This document shows positions 26,311-34,996 of a stretch of 64,000 nt of DNA, piece by piece. Position 1 is the first letter of the stretch. Every line of letters begins with the position of its first letter. A model generated the notes under the pieces. That model was given only the letters and a program-made list of their open reading frames with translations, had not been told where the DNA came from and ran no database searches. The position numbers and the translations under genes were made by a program. Origin of the DNA: Flavobacteriales bacterium (GTDB lineage Bacteria; Bacteroidota; Bacteroidia; Flavobacteriales_F; PHOS-HE28). The DNA is taken from NCBI GenBank assembly GCA_016719225.1, contig JADKAN010000001.1, positions 992,001 to 1,056,000 on the forward strand, written 5' to 3'.

Positions 26311-28542
26311 ATGAAACCAACAGGAGTAAAAAAGACCATCGACCTCGGCGGTGGCAGGACCATCAGTCTTGAGACAGGCATCCTCGCCAAGCAAGCCGAC
26401 GGCAGCGTGACGGTGCGTTGCGGCGACACCATCATCCTTGCCACCGTAGTGGCGACGAAGGAAGCCCGCGAGGGCATCGATTTCCTGCCCCTGCAGGTGG
26501 AATATCGCGAGAAATACAGTGCTGCCGGCCGTTTCCCCGGTGGCTTCTTCAAACGGGAGAACCGCCCCAGCGACGGAGAGATCCTGGTAAGCCGCCTTGT
26601 GGACCGTGCCCTGCGTCCACTCTTCAACGACGACTTCCACGGTGATACCCAGGTGCAGATCTCGTTGATGAGCACCGACAAAAAAAACCCTAGCGATGCA
26701 CTCGCTTGCCTTGCTGCTTCCGCCGCTCTGGCAGTGAGCGACATCCCCTTCAACGGACCAGTGAGCGAAGTACGCATCATCCGCAACAAGGGTGTTTGGA
26801 CCGTGAATCCCACCTTCCAAGAGATGGAAGGTTCGGACATCGACCTGATCGTGGCCGGTACCGCCAGCGATGTGCTGATGGTGGAAGGCGAGATGCAGGA
26901 AGTGAGCGAAGGGGAGATGATCGAGGGCATCAAGATCGGCCACAAGGCCATCCAGGATCAGGTCCGCGTGATCAATGAGCTCGCAGCTGACGTTGCCAAG
27001 AGCCACACCAAGCGCACCTACAACCACGAGGAGAACGACCCTGCACTGGAAAAGGCCATCTACGACGCCACCTTCCAGAAGTACTACGACATCGCCTTGC
27101 AGGCCAGCGCCAAGGAAGTGCGCAGCGAAGCCTTCAACAAGGTGAAAGAGGACGTCGTTGCTACGCTCACCGATGAGCAAAGATCGAAGAAGGCCATGTT
27201 GGCCCGCTATTTCAAGAAGGCTCAAAAAGCCGGCGTGCGCCGCGTGGTGCTCGAGAAAGGTGTACGTCTCGACGGTCGCAAGACCGATGAGATCCGCCCC
27301 ATCTGGAGCGAAGTGGACGTGTTGCCCGGGACCCATGGTAGTGCCATTTTCACCCGCGGTGAGACCCAGGCCATCAACATGGTGACCCTCGGTTCCAAAA
27401 TGGACCAGCAGACCGTGGACACTGCACTGGTGAAGCGCAGTGATACCTTCATGTTGCACTACAACTTTCCCAGCTTCAGCACCGGCGAGGTACGCCCCAT
27501 CCGCGGCCCTGGTCGTCGCGAGATCGGCCACGGCAACCTGGCTCTCCGTGCGTTGAAGCCGATGATCCCAACGGGTACGGACAATCCGTACACCATCCGC
27601 CTGAACTGCGACATCCTTGAGAGCAACGGCTCCAGCTCCATGGCCACGGTGTGCTCCGGCACCCTCGCACTGATGGACGCCGGTATCCAGATCAAGGCAC
27701 CTGTGAGCGGCATCGCCATGGGCATGATCAGCGACCCGGACGGCAAATACGCCATCCTCAGCGACATCCTCGGCGACGAGGACCACTTGGGCGACATGGA
27801 CTTCAAGGTGACAGGTACCGAGAAGGGCATCACCGCCACCCAGATGGACATGAAGGTGGACGGCCTCAGCTACGAGGTGCTCGGCAAAGCGCTGGAGCAA
27901 GCCCGTACCGGTCGTCTGCACATCCTCGGTGAGATGATGAAGACGATGACCAAGCCGAACGCGGACTACAAGGAGCACGCGCCACGCATCGTGAGCATCG
28001 AGATCCCAAAAGAGAGCATCGGACCTGTTATCGGACCCGGTGGCCGCGTGATCCAAGAGATCCAAGCGGAGACCAAGACCACCATCGTTCTCGACGAAGT
28101 GGACGGCATGGGACACGTGCAGATCATGAGCGAGAACAAGAGCGGTATCGACGCCGCCCTCGCTCGCATCAAGGCCATCGCCTTCCCTCCTACTGCGGAG
28201 ATGGGCGTTACCTACACCGGAAAGGTGAAGACGATCATGCCTTACGGCGCGTTCGTGGAGATCTTCCCCGGCACTGACGGCTTGCTGCACGTCAGCGAAC
28301 TGGACTGGAAGCGCATCGATCGCGTTGAGGATGTGTTGAAGGAAGGTGAGATGATCGAATTCCAAGTGGTGGGCAAAGACCCCCGCACCGGAAAGTTGAA
28401 GCTGAGCCGCAAAGTTCTCATGCCGAAACCTGAAGGATATGTGGAACGCGAGCCTGCCATGGAAGGCGCTGGTGGAGAAAACCGCGATCGTGGGGAACGC
28501 CCTCGCCGCGAATTCCGCGACCGCGGACCGCGCAGGGACTAA
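26311..28542 (+). CDS. pnp: polyribonucleotide nucleotidyltransferase (PNPase)
   Basis: A 743-residue PNPase with the complete layout: first RNase PH domain (about 10-140), helical linker, second RNase PH domain (about 320-550) with FTRGETQAI and VCSGTLALMDAG, KH domain with IGPGGRVIQEI (about 570-580) and S1 domain with GAFVEIFPGTDGLLHVSEL (about 645-665). A short Arg/Gly/Glu-rich tail follows S1 (GENRDRGERPRREFRDRG), common in Bacteroidota. It degrades mRNA phosphorolytically from the 3' end. An overlapping antisense reading frame is longer than pnp but is a by-product of codon bias. Confidence 0.97.
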   Translation: MKPTGVKKTIDLGGGRTISLETGILAKQADGSVTVRCGDTIILATVVATKEAREGIDFLPLQVEYREKYSAAGRFPGGFFKRENRPSDGEILVSRLVDRALRPLFNDDFHGDTQVQISLMSTDKKNPSDALACLAASAALAVSDIPFNGPVSEVRIIRNKGVWTVNPTFQEMEGSDIDLIVAGTASDVLMVEGEMQEVSEGEMIEGIKIGHKAIQDQVRVINELAADVAKSHTKRTYNHEENDPALEKAIYDATFQKYYDIALQASAKEVRSEAFNKVKEDVVATLTDEQRSKKAMLARYFKKAQKAGVRRVVLEKGVRLDGRKTDEIRPIWSEVDVLPGTHGSAIFTRGETQAINMVTLGSKMDQQTVDTALVKRSDTFMLHYNFPSFSTGEVRPIRGPGRREIGHGNLALRALKPMIPTGTDNPYTIRLNCDILESNGSSSMATVCSGTLALMDAGIQIKAPVSGIAMGMISDPDGKYAILSDILGDEDHLGDMDFKVTGTEKGITATQMDMKVDGLSYEVLGKALEQARTGRLHILGEMMKTMTKPNADYKEHAPRIVSIEIPKESIGPVIGPGGRVIQEIQAETKTTIVLDEVDGMGHVQIMSENKSGIDAALARIKAIAFPPTAEMGVTYTGKVKTIMPYGAFVEIFPGTDGLLHVSELDWKRIDRVEDVLKEGEMIEFQVVGKDPRTGKLKLSRKVLMPKPEGYVEREPAMEGAGGENRDRGERPRREFRDRGPRRD

Positions 28543-28564
28543 GCCTGTATTACGCAATTCACGG

Positions 28565-28600
28565 AAAGGCCGCCCCTGAAAAGGCGGCCTTTTTGTTTTT
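28565..28600 (+). terminator. intrinsic terminator after pnp
   Basis: AAAGGCCGCC (28565-28574) pairs with GGCGGCCTTT (28583-28592), a 10-base perfect stem with an 8-base loop, followed by TTTTTGTTTTT. It separates pnp from rpoD. Confidence 0.92.
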
Positions 28601-28743
28601 GGCCCATTCGTCGCATGGATCAACCGACCGGTCGCCTTAACCGTCATCATTCAGGGGATTTCCGGTCCAAAGCGTAACCACGGAACGTAAGTGACCGTTG
28701 AAATACCCCGGTCCAACTCCCCTATCCAGCGCTCATGGCACGT

Positions 28744-29613
28744 ATGCGACAACTCAAGATCTCCAAGCAGGTAACCAACCGCGATACTCCATCGCTGGAC
28801 AAATACCTCACTGAGATCGGCAAAGTGAAATTGATCACTGCCCAAGAGGAAGTGGAGCTTGCCCGAAAGATCAAACAGGGCGACAACGATGCGCTCGAGG
28901 CGCTCTGCAAGGCGAACCTTCGTTTCGTTGTATCCGTGGCCAAGCAGTACCAAGGTCAGGGCTTAACGCTGCCCGATCTGATCAGCGAAGGCAACCTCGG
29001 GCTGATCAAGGCTGCGGGACGCTTCGACGAAACGCGCGGTTTCAAATTCATCAGCTATGCGGTGTGGTGGATCCGTCAGCAGATCCTGCAAAGTCTGGCA
29101 GAGCAGGCCCGCATCGTGCGTCTTCCGTTGAACAAGATCGGCTCGATCAACAAGATCAACAAAGCCTTCGCCAAGTTGGAGCAGGAGCACGAACGTCCGC
29201 CCACTGCTTTGGAGCTTTCCGAACTGTTGGAAATGAGCCTTGACGAGGTGAAGACGAGCATGAGCAACACCGCACGGCACCTCAGCATGGACGCACCCAT
29301 GCGCGACGATGGCGACAGTGGGAACATGTACGACCTGATGAGTAACGCCGATCAGCCCGACCCGATGCAGGAGCTGATGAACGACAGCCTGCGACAAGAA
29401 GTGGAACGTTCGCTCGATGGTTTGACCGGACGCGAAAGCGATGTGATCCGCCTCTACTTCGGTTTAGGTGGTAACCAGCCCCATACCCTGGAAGAGATCG
29501 GGCGCAAATTCGATCTTACACGGGAGCGTGTCCGCCAGATCAAGGAAAAGGCCATCCGCCGCTTGAAACACGCCGGTCGAGGACGTGGACTGCGTACCTA
29601 CCTCGACGACTGA
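28744..29613 (+). CDS. rpoD: primary RNA polymerase sigma factor (RpoD/SigA)
   Basis: A 289-residue sigma-70 of the short Bacteroidota type, lacking region 1.1. The start MRQLKISKQVTNRDTPSL matches relatives; an in-frame ATG nine bases upstream is an alternative. Region 1.2 is DKYLTEIGKVKLIT, region 2 includes LPDLISEGNLGLIKA and GFKFISYAVWWIRQQIL, region 3 follows RIVRLPLNKIGSINK, and region 4 has DVIRLYFGLGG and the helix-turn-helix TLEEIGRKFDLTRERVRQI. This sigma factor would read the TAnnTTTG promoters noted here. It is transcribed alone after the pnp terminator. Confidence 0.96.
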   Translation: MRQLKISKQVTNRDTPSLDKYLTEIGKVKLITAQEEVELARKIKQGDNDALEALCKANLRFVVSVAKQYQGQGLTLPDLISEGNLGLIKAAGRFDETRGFKFISYAVWWIRQQILQSLAEQARIVRLPLNKIGSINKINKAFAKLEQEHERPPTALELSELLEMSLDEVKTSMSNTARHLSMDAPMRDDGDSGNMYDLMSNADQPDPMQELMNDSLRQEVERSLDGLTGRESDVIRLYFGLGGNQPHTLEEIGRKFDLTRERVRQIKEKAIRRLKHAGRGRGLRTYLDD

Positions 29614-29654
29614 GGAACCGGCGTCGCGGCCCTGCATATTCGAACTCTTCATTA

Positions 29655-29687
29655 TTTGATCCCTCTTCCCGCGGGAGAATACCTTTG
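29655..29687 (+). promoter_or_regulatory. promoter of rpe with near-consensus -33 and -7 elements
   Basis: TTTG at 29655-29658 and TACCTTTG at 29680-29687, 21 bases apart, closely fit the Bacteroidota consensus. The rpe start codon is only 8 bases after the -7 box, so the transcript probably has little or no leader. Confidence 0.7.
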
Positions 29688-29695
29688 CGGCCTAC

Positions 29696-30343
29696 ATGGC
29701 CCACATCGTTGCTCCTTCCCTTCTTTCCGCTGATTTCACCAAATTGGGTGAGGCCGTTGCCATGATCGACCGCAGCAGTGCTGAGTGGTTGCACCTTGAT
29801 GTGATGGACGGCACCTTCGTGCCCAACATCAGCTTCGGTTTCCCGGTGATCAAGGCCGTTCGTCCATTGACCAAAAAGGTCTTGGACGTACACTTGATGA
29901 TCGTTGCCCCGGACCATTTCATCCAAACCTTCCGCGATGCCGGGGCTGATAGGCTCACCGTTCATTACGAGGCCTGCACACACCTGCATCGCAGCATTCA
30001 AGCGATCAAAGATGCAGGCATGAAAGCCGGTGTGGCGATCAATCCGCACACACCTGTGCATCTGTTGGAAGACATTGCCATGGACATCGACCTGGTGTGT
30101 TTAATGAGCGTGAACCCCGGTTTTGGCGGTCAGCAGTTCATTACCGGCACCTTCCGAAAGCTGGATGCGCTGCGCGAAATGCGGGAACGTCTTGGAGCGC
30201 ACTACTTGATAGAGGTGGATGGCGGCGTTGGACCCGGCAACTACAAAGAACTGGTAGCAGCAGGCGCCGATGTGCTGGTGGCCGGGAATAGTGTTTTTGG
30301 TGCTCCAGAGCCTGCTAAAGCCATTACGGACCTGTGTACGTAA
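29696..30343 (+). CDS. rpe: ribulose-phosphate 3-epimerase
   Basis: A 215-residue TIM-barrel enzyme. Characteristic segments are APSLLSADF at the N-terminus, LHLDVMDGTFVPNISFG with metal and catalytic residues (H, D), MSVNPGFGGQQFI and the phosphate-binding IEVDGGVGPGNYKELVAAGAD and AGNSVFG. It interconverts ribulose 5-phosphate and xylulose 5-phosphate in the pentose phosphate pathway. A promoter just upstream serves it; the next gene starts 37 bases downstream and may be co-transcribed. Confidence 0.96.
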   Translation: MAHIVAPSLLSADFTKLGEAVAMIDRSSAEWLHLDVMDGTFVPNISFGFPVIKAVRPLTKKVLDVHLMIVAPDHFIQTFRDAGADRLTVHYEACTHLHRSIQAIKDAGMKAGVAINPHTPVHLLEDIAMDIDLVCLMSVNPGFGGQQFITGTFRKLDALREMRERLGAHYLIEVDGGVGPGNYKELVAAGADVLVAGNSVFGAPEPAKAITDLCT

Positions 30344-30380
30344 TGCCGCCCAAGGCTACTTTCACCTTCAATTCCGGCAC

Positions 30381-32507
30381 ATGACCTTCCGCTCCTGCGC
30401 TACCGCACTTTTAATTTCCTTGATCAGTACGGCATCCGCGCAGGAGCATTGCCTGTCGCATACTATTACGGATCGCTGGCTTCAGCAGAACGGGAAGCAC
30501 GTGGACCTTGCCGCTGAAGCCTCGGCGTTGGAACAGTCCAACACACGCGGCGGGGGACTGTTGACGATCCCAGTGGCTGTCCATGTGGTTTACAACACGG
30601 CCTCCGAAAACGTTTCCAATACGGTGATCCAGAACATAATTGGGCAGCTGAACCTGGATTATCAGGCGTTGAACGCGGATTATAACAACGTGCGGCCCGC
30701 CTTCAGCGCTTCCAGAGCCAACGTGGGCATTGAATTCTGCTTGGCCTCCGTGGATCCGAACGGAAACGCCACCGACGGGATCACACGCACGAATTCCACC
30801 GAGACTTGGTTCGACCCTGATACGGAGACCGACGACATGAAGAGCGCCCCAAAGGGAATTGCTGCATGGTCACCCACGCAGTATTTGAACATTTGGATCT
30901 GCGACATCACGAGCGGTGCCACCGGTGGCTTGGTCACTGCCGGATTTGCATACTTGCCATACGGAGGCATGGTGGGCAGCGCCATCGATGGACTAGTGCT
31001 GGATTATAACTACGGTACCGGATCAGGCGACCGCACAGCCACGCACGAGGTGGGACACTACCTCGGGTTGGACCATCCGTGGGGCAACGATAATTGCGAT
31101 CCCGGCGATGGCATCAGCGACACGCCACCGACCAATAGCCCCACCTTCAGCTGCAGCAACACCAGCCTGATGAAGTGCAGCGCGCTTACACAGTACGAGA
31201 ACTTCATGGACTATAGCAACTGCACCATGATGTTCACAACCGGGCAGGCTAACGCAATGACGGGCGTGCTCAATGGAATTCGCAACGGATTGCTGAACAG
31301 CCCCGGTTGCGGCAGTTCCACGCCCGGCGGTCCCTGCATTCCCATCGCTACGGTCGGTACTGGCGAAGGTGATTTCATCAACAGTGTGATCCTTGGCGGG
31401 ATCAATAATTCCAACAGCGGTTCCACCAGCGGCCCCACTTACCACGATTACACCTCCAGCTATTCCACCTCGTTGAGCCAAGGTGGCACTTACAGCATTT
31501 CCATACAAGGAGGGTCCTATTCCCCGGACCACTACGCTGCTTGGATCGACTACAACGGCGACGATTCCTTCAGCACATCCGAAAAACTGGGCGAATTCAC
31601 CACCACGGCGATCAACCAAACACAGTCCATCAGCTTTACCGTGCCTGCAAATACCCCGGTCGGCGCCACGATCCTTCGGGTGCGCGGCATATATTTCAAC
31701 ACGGGTGAACCCGACCCCGCGGACCCTTGCTACGATTACGCCTACGGGGAAACAGAGGACTACCAAGTGGTGATCACGGGAGGAGGCGGTTCCTATTGCA
31801 TCCCAACGTCGGCGAACGGCACCTCCGGTGGCGACTTCGTGGACGGCGTATTGCTGGGGAACATCGTAAATCTGGGGACCGGTGCCGCGGATGAACCGAC
31901 CTATTCCGACTACACGGACCTCAGCACCACGTTGGTGCGCAACAATACCTACACCGTGGAAGTAACCTCTGGTTCCTACAACGAGGACTACATCGCCGTA
32001 TGGATCGATTTCAACGGGAACCATGTTTTCGATACGAACGAGATGGTGGGCTCCACGTTGACCAGTGTACCGAACCAACTTGCCGGCTTTGCATTCACGG
32101 TGCCTAGCAATGCCGTTCTGGGAACGACCCGGATGCGCGTGCGCTGTATGTACCCTGACCTTCAAGCGGGCCAACCCAATAATCCCGATCCCTGCGTGGA
32201 CTTTTCATGGGGCGAAACCGAGGACTACTCTGTGGCGATCAGCACTACTTCCGGTATTGGCGAGGTGATCCGGGGCGATCTGGACCTCCGAACGTTCACC
32301 GATCACATCACCGTCGGTTGGCCCACTGGATCCAATGACCAGCAAGTCTTGTTGACCGACGCTTCAGGTCGCATCCTTTTGCGGCAAGCGGCGCAGGGTA
32401 ATTCCATTGCCATTGGAACGAATGATCTGGCTGCGGGCGTATATCAGGTAATTGTGACCTTGGACGGTAAGCGCTATGCGCTGCGATTCATCGCAGGCAT
32501 TAAATGA
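30381..32507 (+). CDS. secreted M43-like zinc metalloprotease with GEVED domains and T9SS tail
   Basis: A 708-residue protein from the ATG at 30381, with a signal peptide (CATALLISLISTASAQ). The zinc motif HEVGHYLGLDH (residues 222-232) is the metzincin HExxHxxGxxH form, and the preceding catalytic domain with LTIPVAVHVVYN fits pappalysin-like M43 peptidases; a Met turn is likely in the YSNCTMMF segment. Two GEVED-type domains follow (about 315-470 and 475-625), ending YGETEDYQVVI and WGETEDYSVAI. The last 75 residues form a T9SS type A sorting domain ending in DLAAGVYQVIVTLDG and a short basic end. It should be exported by the type IX system, whose machinery is not in this window. Confidence 0.9.
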   Translation: MTFRSCATALLISLISTASAQEHCLSHTITDRWLQQNGKHVDLAAEASALEQSNTRGGGLLTIPVAVHVVYNTASENVSNTVIQNIIGQLNLDYQALNADYNNVRPAFSASRANVGIEFCLASVDPNGNATDGITRTNSTETWFDPDTETDDMKSAPKGIAAWSPTQYLNIWICDITSGATGGLVTAGFAYLPYGGMVGSAIDGLVLDYNYGTGSGDRTATHEVGHYLGLDHPWGNDNCDPGDGISDTPPTNSPTFSCSNTSLMKCSALTQYENFMDYSNCTMMFTTGQANAMTGVLNGIRNGLLNSPGCGSSTPGGPCIPIATVGTGEGDFINSVILGGINNSNSGSTSGPTYHDYTSSYSTSLSQGGTYSISIQGGSYSPDHYAAWIDYNGDDSFSTSEKLGEFTTTAINQTQSISFTVPANTPVGATILRVRGIYFNTGEPDPADPCYDYAYGETEDYQVVITGGGGSYCIPTSANGTSGGDFVDGVLLGNIVNLGTGAADEPTYSDYTDLSTTLVRNNTYTVEVTSGSYNEDYIAVWIDFNGNHVFDTNEMVGSTLTSVPNQLAGFAFTVPSNAVLGTTRMRVRCMYPDLQAGQPNNPDPCVDFSWGETEDYSVAISTTSGIGEVIRGDLDLRTFTDHITVGWPTGSNDQQVLLTDASGRILLRQAAQGNSIAIGTNDLAAGVYQVIVTLDGKRYALRFIAGIK

Positions 32508-32628
32508 ATGTTCCGTTGAGCGAACGTTTCTCCCCTTGTGCCGAACCGTATAAGTGCCCGGTCTAAAGCCTGGCGAATCCTTGAAACCTGACCGGTAGGA
32601 GTGCGTAAAGCTTGGGCAAAACCAGCCC

Positions 32629-33228
32629 ATGTTACGCCGCTCCTTCCATGTGATCGCCTTGTTCGGTTGCGCCGGTGCGTTATGGGCGCAACAACCTTCC
32701 TCAGGTCTGGGATCAAAAGCTGGTCCTCAGCTCACTTCTTGGCGTTCGGCAGCAACGAAATTCAGGCCAGTTCCGGGCTTTTTGGGCGGTGTGTATGCGC
32801 CGCTCGGTGTAGGCAACCGCATTGAAGTGCAACCGGAACTACTGTTATCGTACCAAGGTGCCGCACAGAAAGTCCGGGAAGGAGGCACAACGGCCTTCCG
32901 TGCCTTGAACCTACAGTTCCCGGTAATGGCCAAATTCTTCTTGGACCATACGATCAACCTGCAAGCAGGGGCTTTCGGGGCATATTCGCTCATGGTGACC
33001 ACTGATGGAAAGGATGCGAAGGACCGTATGCAAACCACCGAAATGGGCCTTGTGGCTGGGATCGGAATGGACGGTATGGCCGGTCTCGACCTCACCTTGC
33101 GCTATAGCGGAGGCATGACAGAGCTATTGAAGCAGGACGATGCCATCTATCCGACCAGCCGAGCGGTGCAGCTCACCTGTGGCTATCGCTTCGTACAATT
33201 CGGAAGTAGTAGGTCACGGCGGAGATAG
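32629..33228 (+). CDS. PorT-like outer-membrane beta-barrel protein
   Basis: A 199-residue protein with a signal peptide (VIALFGCAGALWAQQ) and an eight-strand-type barrel: GSKAGPQLTSW, RIEVQPELLLSYQ, ALNLQFPVMAKFFL, INLQAGAFGAYSL, GLVAGIGMDG, LDLTLRYSGGM and QLTCGYRF. The LNLQFPVMAKF strand resembles the LEIPLLLKY-type strand of PorT-like barrels. Function unknown. It lies between the protease and purK without close coupling. Confidence 0.8.
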   Translation: MLRRSFHVIALFGCAGALWAQQPSSGLGSKAGPQLTSWRSAATKFRPVPGFLGGVYAPLGVGNRIEVQPELLLSYQGAAQKVREGGTTAFRALNLQFPVMAKFFLDHTINLQAGAFGAYSLMVTTDGKDAKDRMQTTEMGLVAGIGMDGMAGLDLTLRYSGGMTELLKQDDAIYPTSRAVQLTCGYRFVQFGSSRSRRR

Positions 33229-33248
33229 TGTGATCACCCGTACGCAGG

Positions 33249-33256
33249 TAACTTCG
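33249..33256 (+). promoter_or_regulatory. candidate -7 promoter box (TAACTTCG) for purK
   Basis: TAACTTCG followed by CAGCC ends five bases before the purK ATG, which predicts a leaderless or nearly leaderless mRNA. No -33 TTTG is evident. Confidence 0.5.
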
Positions 33257-33261
33257 CAGCC

Positions 33262-34425
33262 ATGGTCGGCAACAAGCGTATCGGCATATTGGGCGGTGGC
33301 CAGTTGGGCCGGATGTTCATCGAGAACGCATTGCGTTACGATGTGGAGGTCCATGTCCTGGATCCGGACCCGGAATGCCCTTGTGCCCGCTTAGCGGCCC
33401 GTTTCGTGCAAGGAAGGTTCGATGACCGGGACACGGTACTACGCTTTGCGCACGACGTGGATGTGGTGGGTATCGAGATCGAGCACGTCAATGTTGACGC
33501 ATTGGAGGAACTGGAGCGACAAGGAAAAACCGTTATACCATCTGCCGCTACGTTGCGCATCATCCAGGACAAAGGATCGCAGAAAGATTTCTATGTGGAA
33601 CATGGGATACCCACCGCTGATTTCGTCCTGATAGACCATCCGGAGGAGATCAATGCCCATGCCAACATGCTTCCCGCCTTCTTGAAAACACGGACTGGAG
33701 GCTATGATGGGAAGGGGGTGATGGCCATCGCGACCACTGCGGACATAGCGGCTGCCTTCAACACCTCCTGTGTTCTGGAACCTCACATGTCCATAGCCAA
33801 AGAGCTCGCAGTACTTGCTGTCCGTGCTGCGGACGGCACCACTGTCGCGTACGACCCTGTGGAGATGGTTTTTGATCCCGCGTTAAATCTCGTTGACACG
33901 CTTCTTGCGCCGGCCCGCTGCCAGCCGCATGTGATCAATGCCGCGAAGGCGTTGGCAATGGACGTGGCCAATGCATTCAATGCGCCTGGCCTTTACGCTG
34001 TTGAAATGTTCCTTACACCCGAAGACGTTCTGCTGGTGAATGAAACCGCGCCCAGAGCCCACAACAGTGGCCATTTCACCATTGAGGCGTGCGCGAGTTC
34101 CCAGTTCGACCAGTTGCTGCGGGCATACATGGACTGGCCCGCCGGTGATGTAAGCATGCGCGGTGAAGCGGCCATGGTGAACCTGGTGGGCGAGTCCGGA
34201 AGTGGCGCGCCACGGCTGATGGGCGCGGCGGAAATGCTCCGTGGCCCCGGTACATTCATTCACCTTTACGGAAAACGCGAAACACGTTCAGGTAGGAAAA
34301 TGGGCCACGTTACGGTAGTGTCCTCATCCCGGAAAGAAGTGGACAAGGGCGTGCAGGTCGCAAAGGCCTTTGGAAAAGTGGTCCCGCAGGAAGTGAAGAG
34401 CAAAACCAACAACACAGTAGAATGA
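33262..34425 (+). CDS. purK: 5-(carboxyamino)imidazole ribonucleotide synthase
   Basis: A 387-residue ATP-grasp enzyme. The N-terminus RIGILGGGQLGRMFIENA is the family signature; TRTGGYDGKGVM is the flexible ATP-grasp loop, and EMFLTPEDVLLVNETAPRAHNSGHFTIEA holds metal-binding E and N. It converts AIR, bicarbonate and ATP to N5-CAIR in purine synthesis. The purE start overlaps its stop (ATGA, 34422-34425). Confidence 0.96.
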   Translation: MVGNKRIGILGGGQLGRMFIENALRYDVEVHVLDPDPECPCARLAARFVQGRFDDRDTVLRFAHDVDVVGIEIEHVNVDALEELERQGKTVIPSAATLRIIQDKGSQKDFYVEHGIPTADFVLIDHPEEINAHANMLPAFLKTRTGGYDGKGVMAIATTADIAAAFNTSCVLEPHMSIAKELAVLAVRAADGTTVAYDPVEMVFDPALNLVDTLLAPARCQPHVINAAKALAMDVANAFNAPGLYAVEMFLTPEDVLLVNETAPRAHNSGHFTIEACASSQFDQLLRAYMDWPAGDVSMRGEAAMVNLVGESGSGAPRLMGAAEMLRGPGTFIHLYGKRETRSGRKMGHVTVVSSSRKEVDKGVQVAKAFGKVVPQEVKSKTNNTVE

Positions 34426-34925
34426 TCGGGATCATCATGGGTAGCCGCAGCGATCTGGAAACGATGCGCGAAGCGGTGGACACGATGAAGGAATTCATGG
34501 TGGACTACGAGGTTACCGTAGTGAGTGCACATCGCACCCCGGAGCGTATGGTGGCCTATGCTAAAAGTGCTGCTGACCGGGGATTGAAGGTGATCATTGC
34601 AGGAGCCGGAGGTGCCGCACACCTGCCGGGCATGGTGGCGTCCCTCACCACCTTGCCCGTGATCGGCGTGCCGATCAAAAGCCGCAACAGCATCGATGGC
34701 TGGGACTCGCTATTGAGCATCGTGCAGATGCCGGCAGGCGTACCCGTAGCCACGGTGGCCGTGAACGGTGCGCGCAATGCGGGCCTGCTTGCTGTGCAGA
34801 TACTGGCCGTCGGAGACCCGAAACTCACTGAGAAGTTCGCGGCGTTCAAGGGCGAGCAGGAAGAGAAGGTGCGCGAAGGCATCAAAGCCATGCAGCAGCA
34901 GTTCCCGAACGGGTTCGATCAGTGA
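34422..34925 (+). CDS. purE: N5-CAIR mutase
   Basis: A 167-residue class I PurE. GIIMGSRSDLETM, VVSAHRTPERM (with the catalytic His), IAGAGGAAHLPGMVA and GVPIKSRNSIDGWDSLLSIVQMP-type segments are all present. It moves the carboxyl group from N5 to C4, completing the step begun by PurK, with which it is coupled. It converges on the TonB receptor gene. Confidence 0.97.
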   Translation: MIGIIMGSRSDLETMREAVDTMKEFMVDYEVTVVSAHRTPERMVAYAKSAADRGLKVIIAGAGGAAHLPGMVASLTTLPVIGVPIKSRNSIDGWDSLLSIVQMPAGVPVATVAVNGARNAGLLAVQILAVGDPKLTEKFAAFKGEQEEKVREGIKAMQQQFPNGFDQ

Positions 34926-34996
34926 ACGATCACAGGCGGGGTTCTGTTCCTGACCAAATATGAGGTAGGCATCCGGTCCCGGAACGTGCCGGAGGA

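Noticed and set aside
26299..28650. A 783-codon open frame antisense to pnp, longer than pnp itself
   Set aside because: It lies opposite a well-supported gene in the frame that strong GC-rich codon bias keeps open; its translation is His/Val/Ala-rich and low in identity to any family, and it starts and ends in terminators.
28640..28670. A GGGGATTTCC string upstream of rpoD resembling a eukaryotic kappaB site
   Set aside because: Chance likeness with no meaning in a bacterium; only the similarity to strings upstream of the synthetase operon was kept as a weak finding.
31023..32174. A 383-codon antisense frame opposite the metalloprotease gene
   Set aside because: No recognisable domain, and the sense strand encodes a clear protease with GEVED domains.
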